The notes beneath the pieces are model-generated. The model worked only from the letters and a program-made list of their open reading frames with translations. It was not told the DNA's origin and ran no database searches. DNA of 64,000 nucleotides, from positions 186,001 to 250,000 of the forward strand of contig OZ316899.1 in the NCBI GenBank assembly GCA_973895155.1. The letters run 5' to 3'. A program made the position numbers and the translations under genes. Shown piece by piece: positions 44,119 to 56,125 of the stretch (position 1 is the first letter of the stretch; each line of letters opens with the position of its first letter). This stretch comes from Marsupella aquatica. Its lineage: Eukaryota > Marchantiophyta.

Positions 44119-46342
44119 ATGACGATGGTGAATCAGGCAAGGCATTATTGGGGCTGTGTTCTCGAGTACGGGGGTCTACTCATAGCAACATACGAAGAGC
44201 AGCAGCCAGAGCAAGCAGATGAAGAGAGACAACTCATACAAAAGTTGTGGGAGCTCCTTGAGGTTGCATTCGTCGGCGGGGAATGCATTTATGTGGATCT
44301 TTTATGGTCACCATCGGTTGATGAACTCAACCGCATTTGGTTTGAGGAGGATCAGTTGTTGTCGGTAAGGCGAGCGATTGATAGGTGTCCAGACGACAGG
44401 TGGGTACTACCAGACTGGACGTTGAAGTGGACGCCAGAGGCTGTGCTAGGTGAAGGCTCACGGCGAGGAAGCAAGGGGAAACAAGCTCTGCTGGCAGCAA
44501 ATGCACGCGGGAAGAAACATGAAGAGGCAGTCGCTGCACCACCGGCAAAATTAAAGAAGAGTGGAGCAGGTCGGCAGTCAGCACGACCGCGACGAAACGG
44601 GACACCGACAGTGCCACCAACAAGTCTAGGTCGGAATTTGAGACTGGGGAAGAACCGGGAGGAATTGATGCTGCGGCCACCACATCGACGCCGAAGGATT
44701 GGAATTGGAAGGGTTGGGTTGACACGGTAGTAGAGGAACTTTGACTCAAATTTATTCAGGATGACAACGATGTATTCCGAGTCGTAGTTTCGGGCAGGTA
44801 TCCCAAATTCCTACACGGGTCGGGGCTGGAGAAATTTGTCTGGTTACCCTGGACTGCGCAAGATATAACCCACAAAGAGATGATGATGTTCGTAGCTAAT
44901 TGGGATCCTGAGCGCAAGCTCACACATATACTTGGTCGAGAATTCCAATTTTCAGAGAAGGTGGTATCCGAAGTGTTCGGGCTAGCCTTGGGAGAGCCGG
45001 TTAAAATCGGCAGGATGGTTCACGTTAAGGACACCAAGTGCAGGGACTTTGAGGGACCACCCAACGTGAACGGATTCTTGCGCTGTCAATGTATCAATAT
45101 TCAGACTCGCGACATCCTGGATTTCCTTCAAGTTACGATGTCGTTTACTTCGAGATGGCCTGAGTTCGGGAAGAATGAGGTGGCATTGGTAAATCAGCTC
45201 AGCACAGGGGTGGACTACTGTGGTTTTCTTTTCAAGAGATTGTTGGAGGCGTTGAATACCAATCATAGAATGATGTCGGTTGGGGGTGTTTCCCGGCTGG
45301 CATATCACTTGCCACTAATCATAAAACATGCTCGAACTCAACTACATCAGCCAGCAGAGATTCCCACTCAAATCGGACTAGGGAAGGGACAAGAAGATGA
45401 AGAAGGCCGGGACCCAGCACTTATCATGTGGAGTAAGAAACCACTGCCGCTGCCGCTAAGGCACACAGCAGAGGTCGACACCTCAAAGTCCCAAACAGAA
45501 CTAGGAGATGACATGGGAGTTCCTGTGCAGAACGCCAAGGACGATGAGGTTGAGCAATTGTTTTCCCGACAATTCTCCTTGGGGTTAGCTCTACCGGCTA
45601 GAAGGACGATATCAAAATCCTCTGCTGAGAACAATGGCGGAGACGAGTCTGAAAATAACCCGGCCGTAGGACCACCCGCAAGAATCTCGATTGGACACGA
45701 GACGGTTCCGATTGTGGAATATCAACCCGATGCTGAATCACCAAAGGGAGCCCAAACAATTGAGAAGGCTGCACCCCTTTTATAGGAGGAGTTGCGGCAG
45801 CTCGTGCAGGAAGTTCGGCGGAAGGAGGAGGAGGCGTCCAAAGCTAAGAAATCGCTTGAGTCGCTTTGTATTCCATTGAGTAAGGTGTTGCAGGAGACAG
45901 CCATACTCCAAACTTGGTATACAGCCGAACTGGCAACCGAGAAAGCAAAGACCGCTGATGCCAACATAAATTTGGTGAATTACGACATACCAAGCACCAG
46001 CAAGTGTCTGATTTGGAACTCAAGTTGGCCAGAGCAGTTCAGGACCTGGCCAAGGAAAGGGACAACTCGATCCACAAGTTGGGTTTAGCCGCAAAAGAAC
46101 TGGAGGCCGACAGACAAAAGTCAGAAGCCAAACTTGGGGAGATGCAAGCTAAGTTAGAGACAGAGGTTGCAAGTCTTCGATCGGAGAACCAGGCACTCCA
46201 ACATCAATTGCAAAAGGCTAATGAGGAGTTGATGTCAGGAACTGCAGAGAGACAGGCTTTAGGGTTGGAATGCGAAGATCTCCTTGACCGGAATCAGCTT
46301 CTGAAAACGCAAGCACAAAATCAGCTAAACCAGCTGAAGTAG
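44119..46342 (+). pseudogene. Decayed member of the LTR-encoded coiled-coil family
   Basis: The start (ARHYWGCVLEYGGLL, then WFEEDQLLSVRRAIDRCPDD) matches the N-terminal module of the first family. After a frameshift at about 44600-44640 and a TGA near 44748, the core appears: GLEKFVWLPW, MMMFVANWD, VVSEVFGLALGEP and YHLPLIIKHA. The linker has IVEYQPDAESPKG and ends at TAG 45783. The coiled coil continues in two registers (EELRQLVQEVRRKEEEASKA, then SDLELKLARAVQDLAKERDN) to 46342. The basic tail is not evident. With at least two stops and two frameshifts it is a pseudogene, unless introns remove some of the breaks. Its LTR, if any, was not delimited. Confidence 0.7.
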
Positions 46343-46347
46343 CTCAT

Positions 46348-46364
46348 GGGTTTAGGGTTTAGGG
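46348..46364 (+). repeat. Telomere-like repeats (two and a half TTTAGGG units)
   Basis: GGGTTTAGGGTTTAGGG lies just after the end of the decayed frame. It opens the 46-56 kb zone rich in such motifs. Confidence 0.8.
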
Positions 46365-46370
46365 TACCTG

Positions 46371-46379
46371 TATATAAAG
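46371..46379 (+). promoter_or_regulatory. Possible TATA box
   Basis: TATATAAAG follows the telomere-like units by six bases. Telobox next to TATA is a known layout of plant promoters of growth genes, but no gene is recognisable downstream. Confidence 0.25.
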
Positions 46380-46401
46380 CAAGTTGTTCAATCAGGAGTT
46401 G

Positions 46402-49070
46402 GTATTAGCTTCAATTCCAAGACACTGAACATTGAGTAATGCCACACAGATCAGCACAACGTGAAGGGTCAGTTTCATGATTACTATTCATTCACATCTT
46501 TTGCAATGTGTTGTCTTGTAGACAGGCATGGGCGAGCCACTCAAACTGTGGATCGCATAATTTTAGGGATGCGTGGAGGTATAAAGTGATGGAATTTCCG
46601 AGGCTGTTGGGCACACAAGCGAGTGTGGATCGTGGAAACGGGGCGAAGCCAGCTACAGACGTTCTACATTCAACTTTAAACCCTAAATCCAACATAGCCC
46701 GGGGGGCGGGTGTTACCAGACAAGCTTGCAACGTCTCTCTAGTGGGTTTCCAATGTTCAGGAGCTGGTGGCCTTCCATCCATGTTTTGGCTGGCCCTGAG
46801 GCTGCCTTTCAACAGTTCATGGACAAGGTCATCATGCGGGTCCCTAAGACCCGCCGTCATGTCAGTGGCATGAAGCCACTGGCCTCGACATGATGCCTCG
46901 TCATAGATACGCGTTTCCCCAAGCTGGTGCCACAATGTGTGGTTCACAGGCTGGCCCTGCCTTTTTATGATAGTTCAGGGTCGATTGCAGAATCAAATGT
47001 TTTTCAGCCCGAGAACGTGTGCTCTACAAAGCGACCATAAGTTATATTGACCATAGGGTTCCGGATGATTCCGAAAACTTACGTTTTGAAGGCCACGACT
47101 GTTAAAGTACAGAAGGATGATACTCCATGTTTTTGTGATGACGGCACTTCCCCTGTGATAACCCCGAACTTCCCCTGTTTTGTTGAAGATCATATTTTTT
47201 AAGGGTCACGCATCTCCCCAAATTGGGTTCTGAATTTTGGAATTCTGAATTGATACATGAGTATCTGGTGTACACCATGCCTTTGTTTAAGGAGGATGAT
47301 ACTACTCCTTCATTTGTTATGACAAGACAGAGCAAATTGAATTTGCAATGGCCCAAAGCATGATGCACCCTCAACCCTGAATATGAACAATTTCCACGGA
47401 TGCCTCCTGTGGATACGTACACGCGGCAGCGGCAGTACCAGGCAATGCTAGGAGCACTTAAATATAGATTTGGTAAAATCCGGTCCCCTCCCCCCTTAGA
47501 TATTCCACGGAACATCGAGGTGCACTCAAGCGGGTATGTTGGACCTTTCATTTCAGGGTCCTCCATCCAAACAAATGCACATCCATTCACTTGGTTGTCA
47601 TACTTACTCCGACCGATGATGCATACGGCCAATGTTTGCTAGACCGCAAATCTGCTTCAGGTTACTTATTCAAATTAGGCGGAGGAGCCTGTATCTACAT
47701 CTGACACACTTTTAGTTTGGCTGTATGGCCACAAGAAACCCAGCCCGGGGCTAACAAGTCACTTCAAAACCGGAGCATCATATAGCACATACACATCCAT
47801 TTAATTTCACTTTAACAGGGAGCAATGTCTATTTACGATTTCTTGTCCACTACCAATATGCAACGTTTTATTCAGCTTATGGATGTACATGCTATTTAAT
47901 ATACTATTGGCTACATATATAGGATTCAGCGGAGGGCATGGTATGAGTAGAAAACGGCGGGACCGTAAGACATGAGGATCAAAAGGGGAACACAACCTAT
48001 GATCAACGGCTGACGTGATAGTCGCCAAATAGGCAAAGACAGGGAGGAGCCTCAATGTAACGGCGTCACACTTCCCCAAACTACTGTACATTCGACCCAA
48101 AAGGTTCCAATACCCCCTGTGGACTAAAAGTGAGAACGGAAGTGAACACCTTTGACAGACCACTGGATGGTTCCCCGCCGGGGCTTCTTCACTGGCCGGT
48201 CTTACGGAGTGCGGTGCTCCCTCTACAGTGGTTGAACATCTCGTTTACCTGTCTGCCATGGTGCCGGCTTCACCGGTTTTTTAGCATGTCGATCATCCTC
48301 CGGTTGTTGCCCCCCTTTCGTGGGCCACCCTATTGTACTGGGTCACTTCAAATGGAATTAAATTTGATGTGTCAAGGCAAAAACTTTGACAGACCTCGGG
48401 ATGACTTTGACGGACCACGCGACGATCGTGTGAAAGAACGTGCAGGGAGCTGCCATGATGATTAGTCATGTGCTGGTGTTGGTTGCAAGTGGATGCGTGT
48501 TGAAGTGTCGGCACAGCTATCTCGCTTGTTGGACGTTGGCTGCAGAATCAGGCCGGCGAAAGTCCGGCTGGAGGATTTGAACACCAACATACTTCCCCGC
48601 TATGAAACCTTCATCGATCTCATTTGATTTTCACCGGCTTTGATTTTTCACCTGGCATTGAGCATGTCCAATCTTCGCAGGGCCACTATCGGTGTTGACA
48701 CACAGCATAAGAAAGATCTACAAAGCTTTGATCAGCGGCAGCAACGCTGCGAGTTCAGCCAGTCGATTTCATTGTAAGCGTGGCATGACGATGTGCAGCC
48801 CCCCTTAATTTTGTCGTTAGCAACAAAGGCATCATTGAGCGACCAAAAGCCTACGAATGGGGATGGCTTACCCACCATCCTAACCGGATCTTTAGGAGTT
48901 AATAAGTGTATGTTTGGCCGTGGGAATCATTATGACCAAAGGACATGGGGATGCGACACAGTTTCACGCTGAGAGCAGGTCGTCCGAACATGGAAGCTCA
49001 CGCCACTTTGAAACTGGCAGAACGACGAAGAAAGCATAAGGAGAAAGTTTCTCGGGCCTGGGAGCTCATC
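46402..49070. other. No recognisable gene
   Basis: Several frames of 110-176 codons exist on both strands (for example 46492-46947 and 47102-47632, minus), but none has a motif I can place. The stretch at 48140-48440 repeats the motif TTTGACAGACC / TTTGACGGACC four times. Short telomere-like pieces occur (AAACCCTAAATCC at 46678). Confidence 0.45.
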
Positions 49071-49079
49071 GCGCAACTT

Positions 49080-49645
49080 TAGAGTTTCCAAACTCCCTCA
49101 CTCCAAACAGCTCTCCAAAATCACGGCCTGATCCGAATGGATCGTTGCCTATCAATATATCGGGATGGCTAGCGGCGTGTGCTCCAAGGTTTCTAAGGTG
49201 ACGATATCACCTGAGTCGTTACGATGGAAAGACCTACAACATCTCCAAAGCACGGTTGTGCGATATGTTTGGATTACCAGTTGTAGGGAGGCTGTCACTT
49301 GCGTATAAGGTAGAAGCACTGGATAAAGGAGAAACCGCCGCATTTATACAATGGGCGGAGGTTCGGATAAATTGGAGCAAGATTCAATATGGCTCTATAA
49401 ACAGCAAGGAGCGCCGGAACTATGTCGAGTTCTTCACCAAATGGGTGTTGATTTTTCATCACACTAGCCCCACACAACTCGCATTGCCCAAGGCAGTGCC
49501 GGAGGGAGTCTACCAACACGTCCAGGTATAGAAGGCTTGCCTATACGAGACCATCCATGCAAAGGGATGCCCGAGGTTCCCTTCTTTAGTGGCATACGAA
49601 GTAAGTGTAATCCAGGTTGCAGTGTTGGATTCCCTTCGTACATTA
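49080..49645 (+). pseudogene. Broken copy of the 716-residue coiled-coil protein's N-terminal domain
   Basis: The plus strand reads ALQNHGLIRMDRCLSIYRDG, then, after a frame change, YDGKTYNISKARLCDMFGLP, RRNYVEFFTKWVLIFHHTSP, a TAG at 49529, and HAKGCPRFPSLVAYEVSVI. These align in order with YGLVRIDRFVSIDR, YRIPNKELATLFG, RKYVEFFTKWVILKSGYH and RKGLPLFPSVCAYVLSVV of the 19892-22042 gene. At least one frameshift and two stops break it, and the coiled-coil part is absent. Confidence 0.75.
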
Positions 49646-49649
49646 CACG

Positions 49650-52600
49650 TATATATATATATATATGTTCCTGGATTGAAATCAATCAGGGCATGGACTA
49701 TGGCAGGCTGGACTACATATATTACACATACATGTTCCTCGATTGAAAGTTGCTAATTTGAATTTTGCACGAGGACGGTCCACACTCTAAACTATTAATT
49801 ACTGACAAACGGTTGTCCAACAACGACAAATCCGTCTGGAGCATCCATCACATGTCATTACACCACATACTGCTCTTCATCTTGCATGAGCTTCCAGTTT
49901 CCATCATGTTCGGGTAATTTGGTGCCCCAAGCCCTTTGGTGGCCTACGCTGTGAATGGTACATTTTATTATTGGTTTGCTTTAGGGTTCAATCCCGGGTT
50001 CAATCAGGATTTAGGGTCCTGTACTCTAAAACCCTAAATGATATTAATCCGTCCTGTGAAATTATTGCTCCGACTTACCAAAAACTTACAGTCGCAATGG
50101 CAATGTCTAATAGTTGCATATCATTGGTGTGATACAGAGCAATTGAGGGGAATCTGCTTGTCTGGCTGCTATTATTGGCTCCCTATATATGGTTCAAGTA
50201 CCTACGGGAATTGACCAATCTATGAGTTTTATTATGACGCACACGTTACCTGCGTTCCATGTGTACTCCAAGATTCTACGTACTACCTCTTGGTGATGTT
50301 AAACCGTAAACTTGTTGATGTCCCTCGCGCGCCTGAATGAGTTAACTCCCTTAGCTTCATCTTCAATGAATGTACATCCAAGACATTCAGAGTCTCCTTT
50401 AATCCTTCAATTCTATTAGGGATGGAGGGGGGAAGGAACTTAAAGGTGGAGCACAGGGAGCAACCAACCGAAGGTTGCCTGGACACTTTGTCCGAACAAG
50501 ATTTCTCCCTTCATGCATGAATGTCGTATTTGGCTATGAGGACGCGATTCTACTACTCTATGATACTTTAACTCGCCTTTTTCGAGGGCACACCTTCTGC
50601 GCCCAGGTTACGCTATAAGCATTTTTATGACAAAATGCAGACAGTCAGTGAGCTCCCAAATCTCACACACACAACCCAGTCATTAGGCTCTCCGGAAACG
50701 CAAAGGTTTACCAACAATATATCGGTGGAAAATATAAAATACCGGAATCTCGGGACGAACAGCTTCCCAATCTGTGTATGCATAGTCGTTGGGACAGAAC
50801 TTGGAACACATTAATGAAATCACGGGGAGGTGACCGTACGTACGGTCCACATACAGCAAGGCTAGCGAGCTGGGCCAAAATCACTTCCCAGCACTCTAAA
50901 ATTCTGTACACTAGCTTCTAACCATCTAACTACATTGTCGGCACGTCGAAGTCACGACCTCAAAAAAAAGCTCTCGATCAAGCCACACGTAATTTTCTGC
51001 GTCCTCCGGATTGAAGGGGAACTCGTCGGTTTGCGTGAGCTCTCCGATCCTTGGCAGGCTACAGCCAGTGGCAGGATCAATCCCTTTTCAATTTGTCATA
51101 ATACTCCCAAGCTTCATGTCTAATTAGCATGGGGGAGGACTGGTAGATGTACAAAACTCATCCACCCACTGCTGGATACTGCGATATATGTGGGTGGTGT
51201 AAAAATGAAAGGACTGAAGACCATGTACATGTCGTGCTGCAATGTCGTTAGTTGCGTTCCACTCTGCTGCTTAAATAATTAAAAAGAGGTTGATCATTTG
51301 GGGCAGCGTACGTACTTCCCACGGACTTTTCATTTTCCCCAATTCAACTTTCCAACACAAGGGGTACCACTAGACCGGATTATTTTCCTATGGAGTCCGG
51401 GGCTATTATATTGAACTTCTGAATGATTGTGCCTCCTCGGAACGTCGATCCGGGTACCGATGATCTCCATGTACTAGAACTGTCAGGTATAATTGAGGGT
51501 TGGCAGGGTGTTCTATCTCTAATTCCAATTAATAATACACGGAAATTGCGTGAGTCCGGTACTTGCCTTTGGGTACTCGATATTTTGGATTGTAAGGGGT
51601 ATTACATACATAATCCGGTCAAGGTTTCCTGGTCGAATGGCGCGTTTATTGTTAATTCTTGCACCCGACGGAATGATGTGCAGGGTCTCCAGCCCCATTG
51701 CCTCATCCGCTTCAATTGATCATCGTCAGAACGCCCACCCGCTGGACTGATCGAAGAAGCCCTTTCGGGAATAGAATGCTCACCAGTTGGACTTTCTTCG
51801 CTTACGTTGATCGGGTCTTCCAGCGCTTGTGCTAGTATATTGGCTGCAGTGGCAGCCTCCGCCCTTAGTTAACACCTGTACTTGGAATATCCCAAGCTTT
51901 GTACCGAACATATTAATTTAATGTTATTGCTGGACCAGTTCGTTCCCAGCTATGTACTTCCCTCAATCACTTCTCCATTTCTTTATCTCTCCTCTATGCA
52001 CTCTCCGCGAGCGCGGCAATTAAGTGTAAGCACTCTTCTCCTCCAGCTGCTGCCGGAGTCCTTTGCACTGAACTTCATCCCGATGGAACTTTTGTTCGTA
52101 CACCAACATCTCCATCCTTGCCGTGCTCTCCATGGAACCTTTGTTCCTATACTCCCATGGCGGCTGCAAACGCCCCCTTTCTCCGTCGCAGCTAGCAGAA
52201 TGGCGATCATCTCTCGCCGGTGTTGGACTGGTAAGTGACCTTATTGGCATAGTCGACGCTACAAACGCTTTAATCATTCTTTTGTCGGTGGATGGCGTGG
52301 GTGATTATAAACGCCGGCATGGCAAAGTCGCTCTGCTTGGTTGCATTGCCTGGCCGAGTGGATAAGTTGCTTCTCACCACAAGTGCACCGGTGGCATTTT
52401 GGTGCACCGTGCTCTTCGGACTGAAAACACCAAACAAACAAAAAACTGCATTTTGCGACTATTTGGATCAGTCCTTAAGTACCGGTCCACACAAAACAAA
52501 GGCTCTACACGAGAGCCGCATATCCCGGGTCGAAATTGAATTTAGGGACAAAGTCCGCTTAGGTTTAAGGTGTATGGTTGTTGTTTTTCAGTTAGTGGAC

Positions 52601-53160
52601 AGTTATGGGCTATTTCTGCCCCTTCAGAGTTGAGGGTGTCTCCACAAAGACTCTAGAGAGCTTGAAAACCGGGGGGTGTGTGGTGTTGAGCAGGGCATGG
52701 GTTCAGTTGGGCCGGAGCCAAAGAACGGATACCAGCAGGGTGAATGGTGCCATGGTATGATGCCATGAGAGTTTGCAATTGAGGCAGCTGCACTATCCGG
52801 GCTCCTTATCAGTTGACGTTTTGAGGTTGGGGGCGAATGGACTTCCTTCTTTATTACTCTCCAACACCATGTCACCTTGGATGTTTGAGAGGGGGTGGTC
52901 CCCTCATATATACTACATAGGGGTCGTGTGGGGCAGCTCACGGTCGTCAGCACAGCCGCACAGGGCCTCCGGGCGGGGTGACCTCTCCCACCCTAATAAT
53001 AATATTTTATTATTAAAAGCCGCTCCCTCCCTCCTCATATATGTGTGGCGCCGTGGCGGGGAGGCGGGCTTGTTGCTCCCTCCCTTGTTGGTGGGAGGGA
53101 GCAACATTATTATTATTACTAGAACTAGAATCAAGCTCAATACCCGTGCGTTGCACAAAA
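49650..53160. other. No recognisable gene; scattered telomere-like motifs
   Basis: No frame here belongs to a known family. A short TA microsatellite lies at about 49650-49668. Telomere-like pieces occur at 49983-50035 (TTTAGGG and CCCTAAA in both directions). Confidence 0.45.
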
Positions 53161-54970
53161 GAAGTTTAGGGTTTGTGGTATGCATCCCTATTCATGGTAT
53201 GCATCAGAGTTCATCCCTTTATGTTTTGCATGGCCGTGGCAGGGAGCCACAACAAAGAAGGGAAAGGTTTAGGGAAAACCCCTTAACCCGTAAACACAAA
53301 ACCCTAACTGCCAGGAGGGAAGGCTGAGTGGTGCCCTGGATTGATACCATCAGGGCCCGTGATGAGATTGCTGCACTATGCGGGGTTCTGATCATGAGTT
53401 GACATTTCGAGAATGACTGGATTGGAGTTATCCCTTTGTGTGTGCAAGGCCGGGGCAGGGAGCCATGACGAAGAAGGTAAGGGTTTAGGGAAAACCCCTA
53501 AACACGTAACCACAGAACCTTAACCGCCGGGAAGCCTGAGGGGTGCCCTGGTTTTCTGCCATGAATGGAGTTTGAGGTAATTCCAGGTTCGGGCAACCCA
53601 AATAAACCTTAAACTCCGGGCGGGTGTGTGCTGGCCAGCTGCACAGGGAGAGGCTCTACGCGATAGTCGTGCAGCGGGGAGTGGAAGAAGGCAAGGGTTT
53701 AAGGAAAACCCCTAAACACGTAAACACAAAACCCTAACAGCCGGGAGGGAAGGCTGAGGGGTGCCCTGGTTTTCTGCCATGAATGGAGTTTGAGGTAATT
53801 CCAGGTTCGGGCAACCCTAATAAACCCTAAACTTTGGGCGGGTGTGTGCTGGCCAGCCACACAGGGAGAGGCTCTACGCAATAGTCGTGCAGCGGGGAGG
53901 TGCTACGGTAGTATAGTTTTGTGGAGGGCGTTCGTGTTCTCTAAGGCGAGTGCTGTGCCCATGGAGTGAATGTGGGTTGAGGGTCTAGGGTCACACGTCC
54001 TGGTTGCTGTAAAGCCAGAAATCGGGTGTCGCAAAATTAGATGGCGGGGAAATGATTGAGTGTTACGGAATTGGCCAGAAAGAGGTGAATCCCGTGAGTG
54101 AAGTTCCAGGAGAGGCAGAGGTGAGGCAGTCCACAGTGGCCGTAGCGTATGGAGAGGCTCTACGCGATAGATGGCAGGGTAGGCAGAGTTGGTGTGAGGG
54201 GAGTACAGGAAGACGGCCGCAGTGCTATCCGGGCTCCCGAAGCCGTGACGTTTGAAGAATGGTGCAGGGATTGATTTACTTTGTATTTTCATGGCACGAC
54301 TGTCTTTTTCGGGCATTCAAGGCAAGAAGAACACGAAACTAGGGTAAACCCTAAACCGTAAACGGTAAACCTTGAACCGGAAACGGTAAACCCCGAAACC
54401 CTAAACTAAACCCAAAATGATGGGGAGGGTGGGTGGGCAGAGTTGATGCGAGGGGAGTATGGGAAGAAGGCCTTAGTGCTATCCGGGCTCCCGAAGTAGT
54501 GACGTTTGAAGAATGGTGCAGGGATTGATTTACTTTGTATTTTCATGGCACGACAGTCTTTTTCGGGCGTTCGGGGCAAGAAGAACACGGAACTACGGTA
54601 AACCCTAAACCGTAAACGGTAAACCCCAAACCGTAAACGTGAGTTGGCATTTGGAGGATGATAGGATTGTAGTTGATCCCTTGGTGTATAGGGGGCCGTG
54701 GGAGGGAGCCACGAGGAACAACACAAGGGTAAGGGAGCCCTAAAATAAACCCTAAATGACGGGGAGGGAGGGTGGGCAGAGTTGATGCGAGGGGAGTATG
54801 GGAAGAAGGCTGCAGTGCTATCCGGGCTCCTGAAGCAGTGACGTTTGAAGAATGGCGCGGGGATCGACTTGCTTTGTAATGTTGCTTCCTTTGTATTTTC
54901 ATGGAGGGACGGTCTTTTTCGGGCACTTGTGGGAAAAAGACCACGAAAAAGACCGCAAAGACCACGCATT
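53160..54970. repeat. Complex satellite built on telomere-like motifs
   Basis: Two kinds of unit occur. The first, with a spacing of about 219 bp, has AGGGTTTAGGGAAAACCCCT or a close variant, then AAACACAAAACCCTAAC, GGGGTGCCCTGGTTTTCTGC and GGGCGGGTGTGTGCTGGCCA (best copies 53475-53680 and 53685-53900, an older one at 53235-53330). The second, about 250-300 bp apart, has GGGCAGAGTTGATGCGAGGG, GTGCTATCCGGGCTCC and GTGACGTTTGAAGAATGG (54177, 54429, 54768) and is followed by chains of TAAACCCTAAACCGTAAACG. Frames in this stretch on the minus strand are by-products of the repeat. Confidence 0.8.
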
Positions 54971-55615
54971 GCGATCGCTGGGCTGCACGAAAATGTATAT
55001 ACTACAACAGTTGTACGTCACACTTTCCAACATGGTGCCTTCTAACATCACGGGAGGATATACATTTGGATCCATGCATTCTAAAAATTGGATATCAAAA
55101 TGTGATAGTCCGGATGACAAAGCTTAGTTCTTTGGGGTACATTGCATTGGTGGTGATCAGGTGAACTTTGTTCATGATTTATGTCATCATTTGGGCTAAT
55201 TGTTTCGTTGAGTGCTAAAGCCTAAACACCTGAACTCCCAAGACAAAACTCCCGAACCCATTGTGCAAGCCATAAACCCAAGGATAAGCATTCAACCGGC
55301 CCATAACCTGTGATTGTGTGCCGTTACAAAGAGATGGAATGAAATGATCGCTCACTGCTTTCATTCAGTGTAGGCTGTGTGAATCACATCGAGTCCGTCC
55401 GGAAAGTAAAAAATGCGCCAGGAAAAACCCCGGTGGATACACGCCCAAAGCCAGCCACTCACACGACAAAAGTGTAGAGCAAACCGGACAGAAACATGAA
55501 AATGACAACATGTGCTTCTATGAGACGATTGAACCAAGTACAGTGCTAAGCCTCATGACTGGCGTCTTGGAGATACCTACTCCAACGTCTAAAGTTTGCC
55601 TATCCTAAACCTACC
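54971..55615. other. No gene seen
   Basis: Short unique stretch between the satellite and the next frame. Nothing recognisable apart from CCTAAACCTACCCTAAACC at its right end. Confidence 0.4.
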
Positions 55616-56056
55616 CTAAACCCTAAACTGTAAACCCATAATCTTGCGTTCGATCATCGGATGACTTGCTGTCGGACTTGAACAGATTCCTCTCAGCGGT
55701 CCGGATCCCATAATTTCCTTCAGCCTAGCAATAAACCGGGATGATAGACGGACAGCCACCAAACTCGACGCCATCGGACGATGGCTAGGAAATGCTACTG
55801 CCTTCTGCTTCCGGCTCTTCCCCCATGTTGCCGTCATAGGCTCGGAGGTTACAAACTCCACCTCAGCAGGTTGGGCCATCGATGGTCCCACCGATGTGGG
55901 TACGGCCATCTCTTGTAGGTCGAGGATGGTAGTGGTGGGTGTAGCCATCGCTGGGCGGGATGGGAAATTGGTCCCATATGAAGTCGTCGGGTCCCCCGGG
56001 GGCTTCGAGTCGTCCGTGTCCGAGCTCACCTCAATTGTGTTCACCTCCGTAACCAC
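55616..56056 (-). CDS. Hypothetical protein, possible linker fragment of the LTR-ORF family
   Basis: A 146-codon frame rich in P, S, T and A. Its start (VNTIEVSSDTDDSKPPGDP) resembles the INAVDLSDDDEATPP stretch of the LTR-encoded proteins, and GKSRKQKA resembles GKKRKES, which follows in both. No core or coiled coil is attached. It is more likely a fragment than a gene. Confidence 0.25.
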   Translation of the reverse strand: MVTEVNTIEVSSDTDDSKPPGDPTTSYGTNFPSRPAMATPTTTILDLQEMAVPTSVGPSMAQPAEVEFVTSEPMTATWGKSRKQKAVAFPSHRPMASSLVAVRLSSRFIARLKEIMGSGPLRGICSSPTASHPMIERKIMGLQFRV

Positions 56057-56100
56057 ACGGCACTGATGTGCGGATGCAACATAAGTGCACTGTGCTCATA

Positions 56101-56125
56101 AACCCTAAACCCTAAACACTCAACC
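56101..56125 (-). repeat. Telomere-like tract
   Basis: AACCCTAAACCCTAAACAC, about two and a half CCCTAAA units, followed by degenerate CAACCCTCAAC. It closes the zone of telomere-like motifs. Confidence 0.8.

Noticed and set aside
46492-47632. Upstream exons of the RecQ-type gene in minus-strand frames
   Set aside because: I could not align these frames with any recombinase motif, and a decayed plus-strand family member lies between.
54406-54969. Long minus-strand frames in the satellite (repeated SKSIPAPFFKRH)
   Set aside because: The repeated peptide comes from repeated DNA units read in one register. Neighbouring units break the frame and no family matches.
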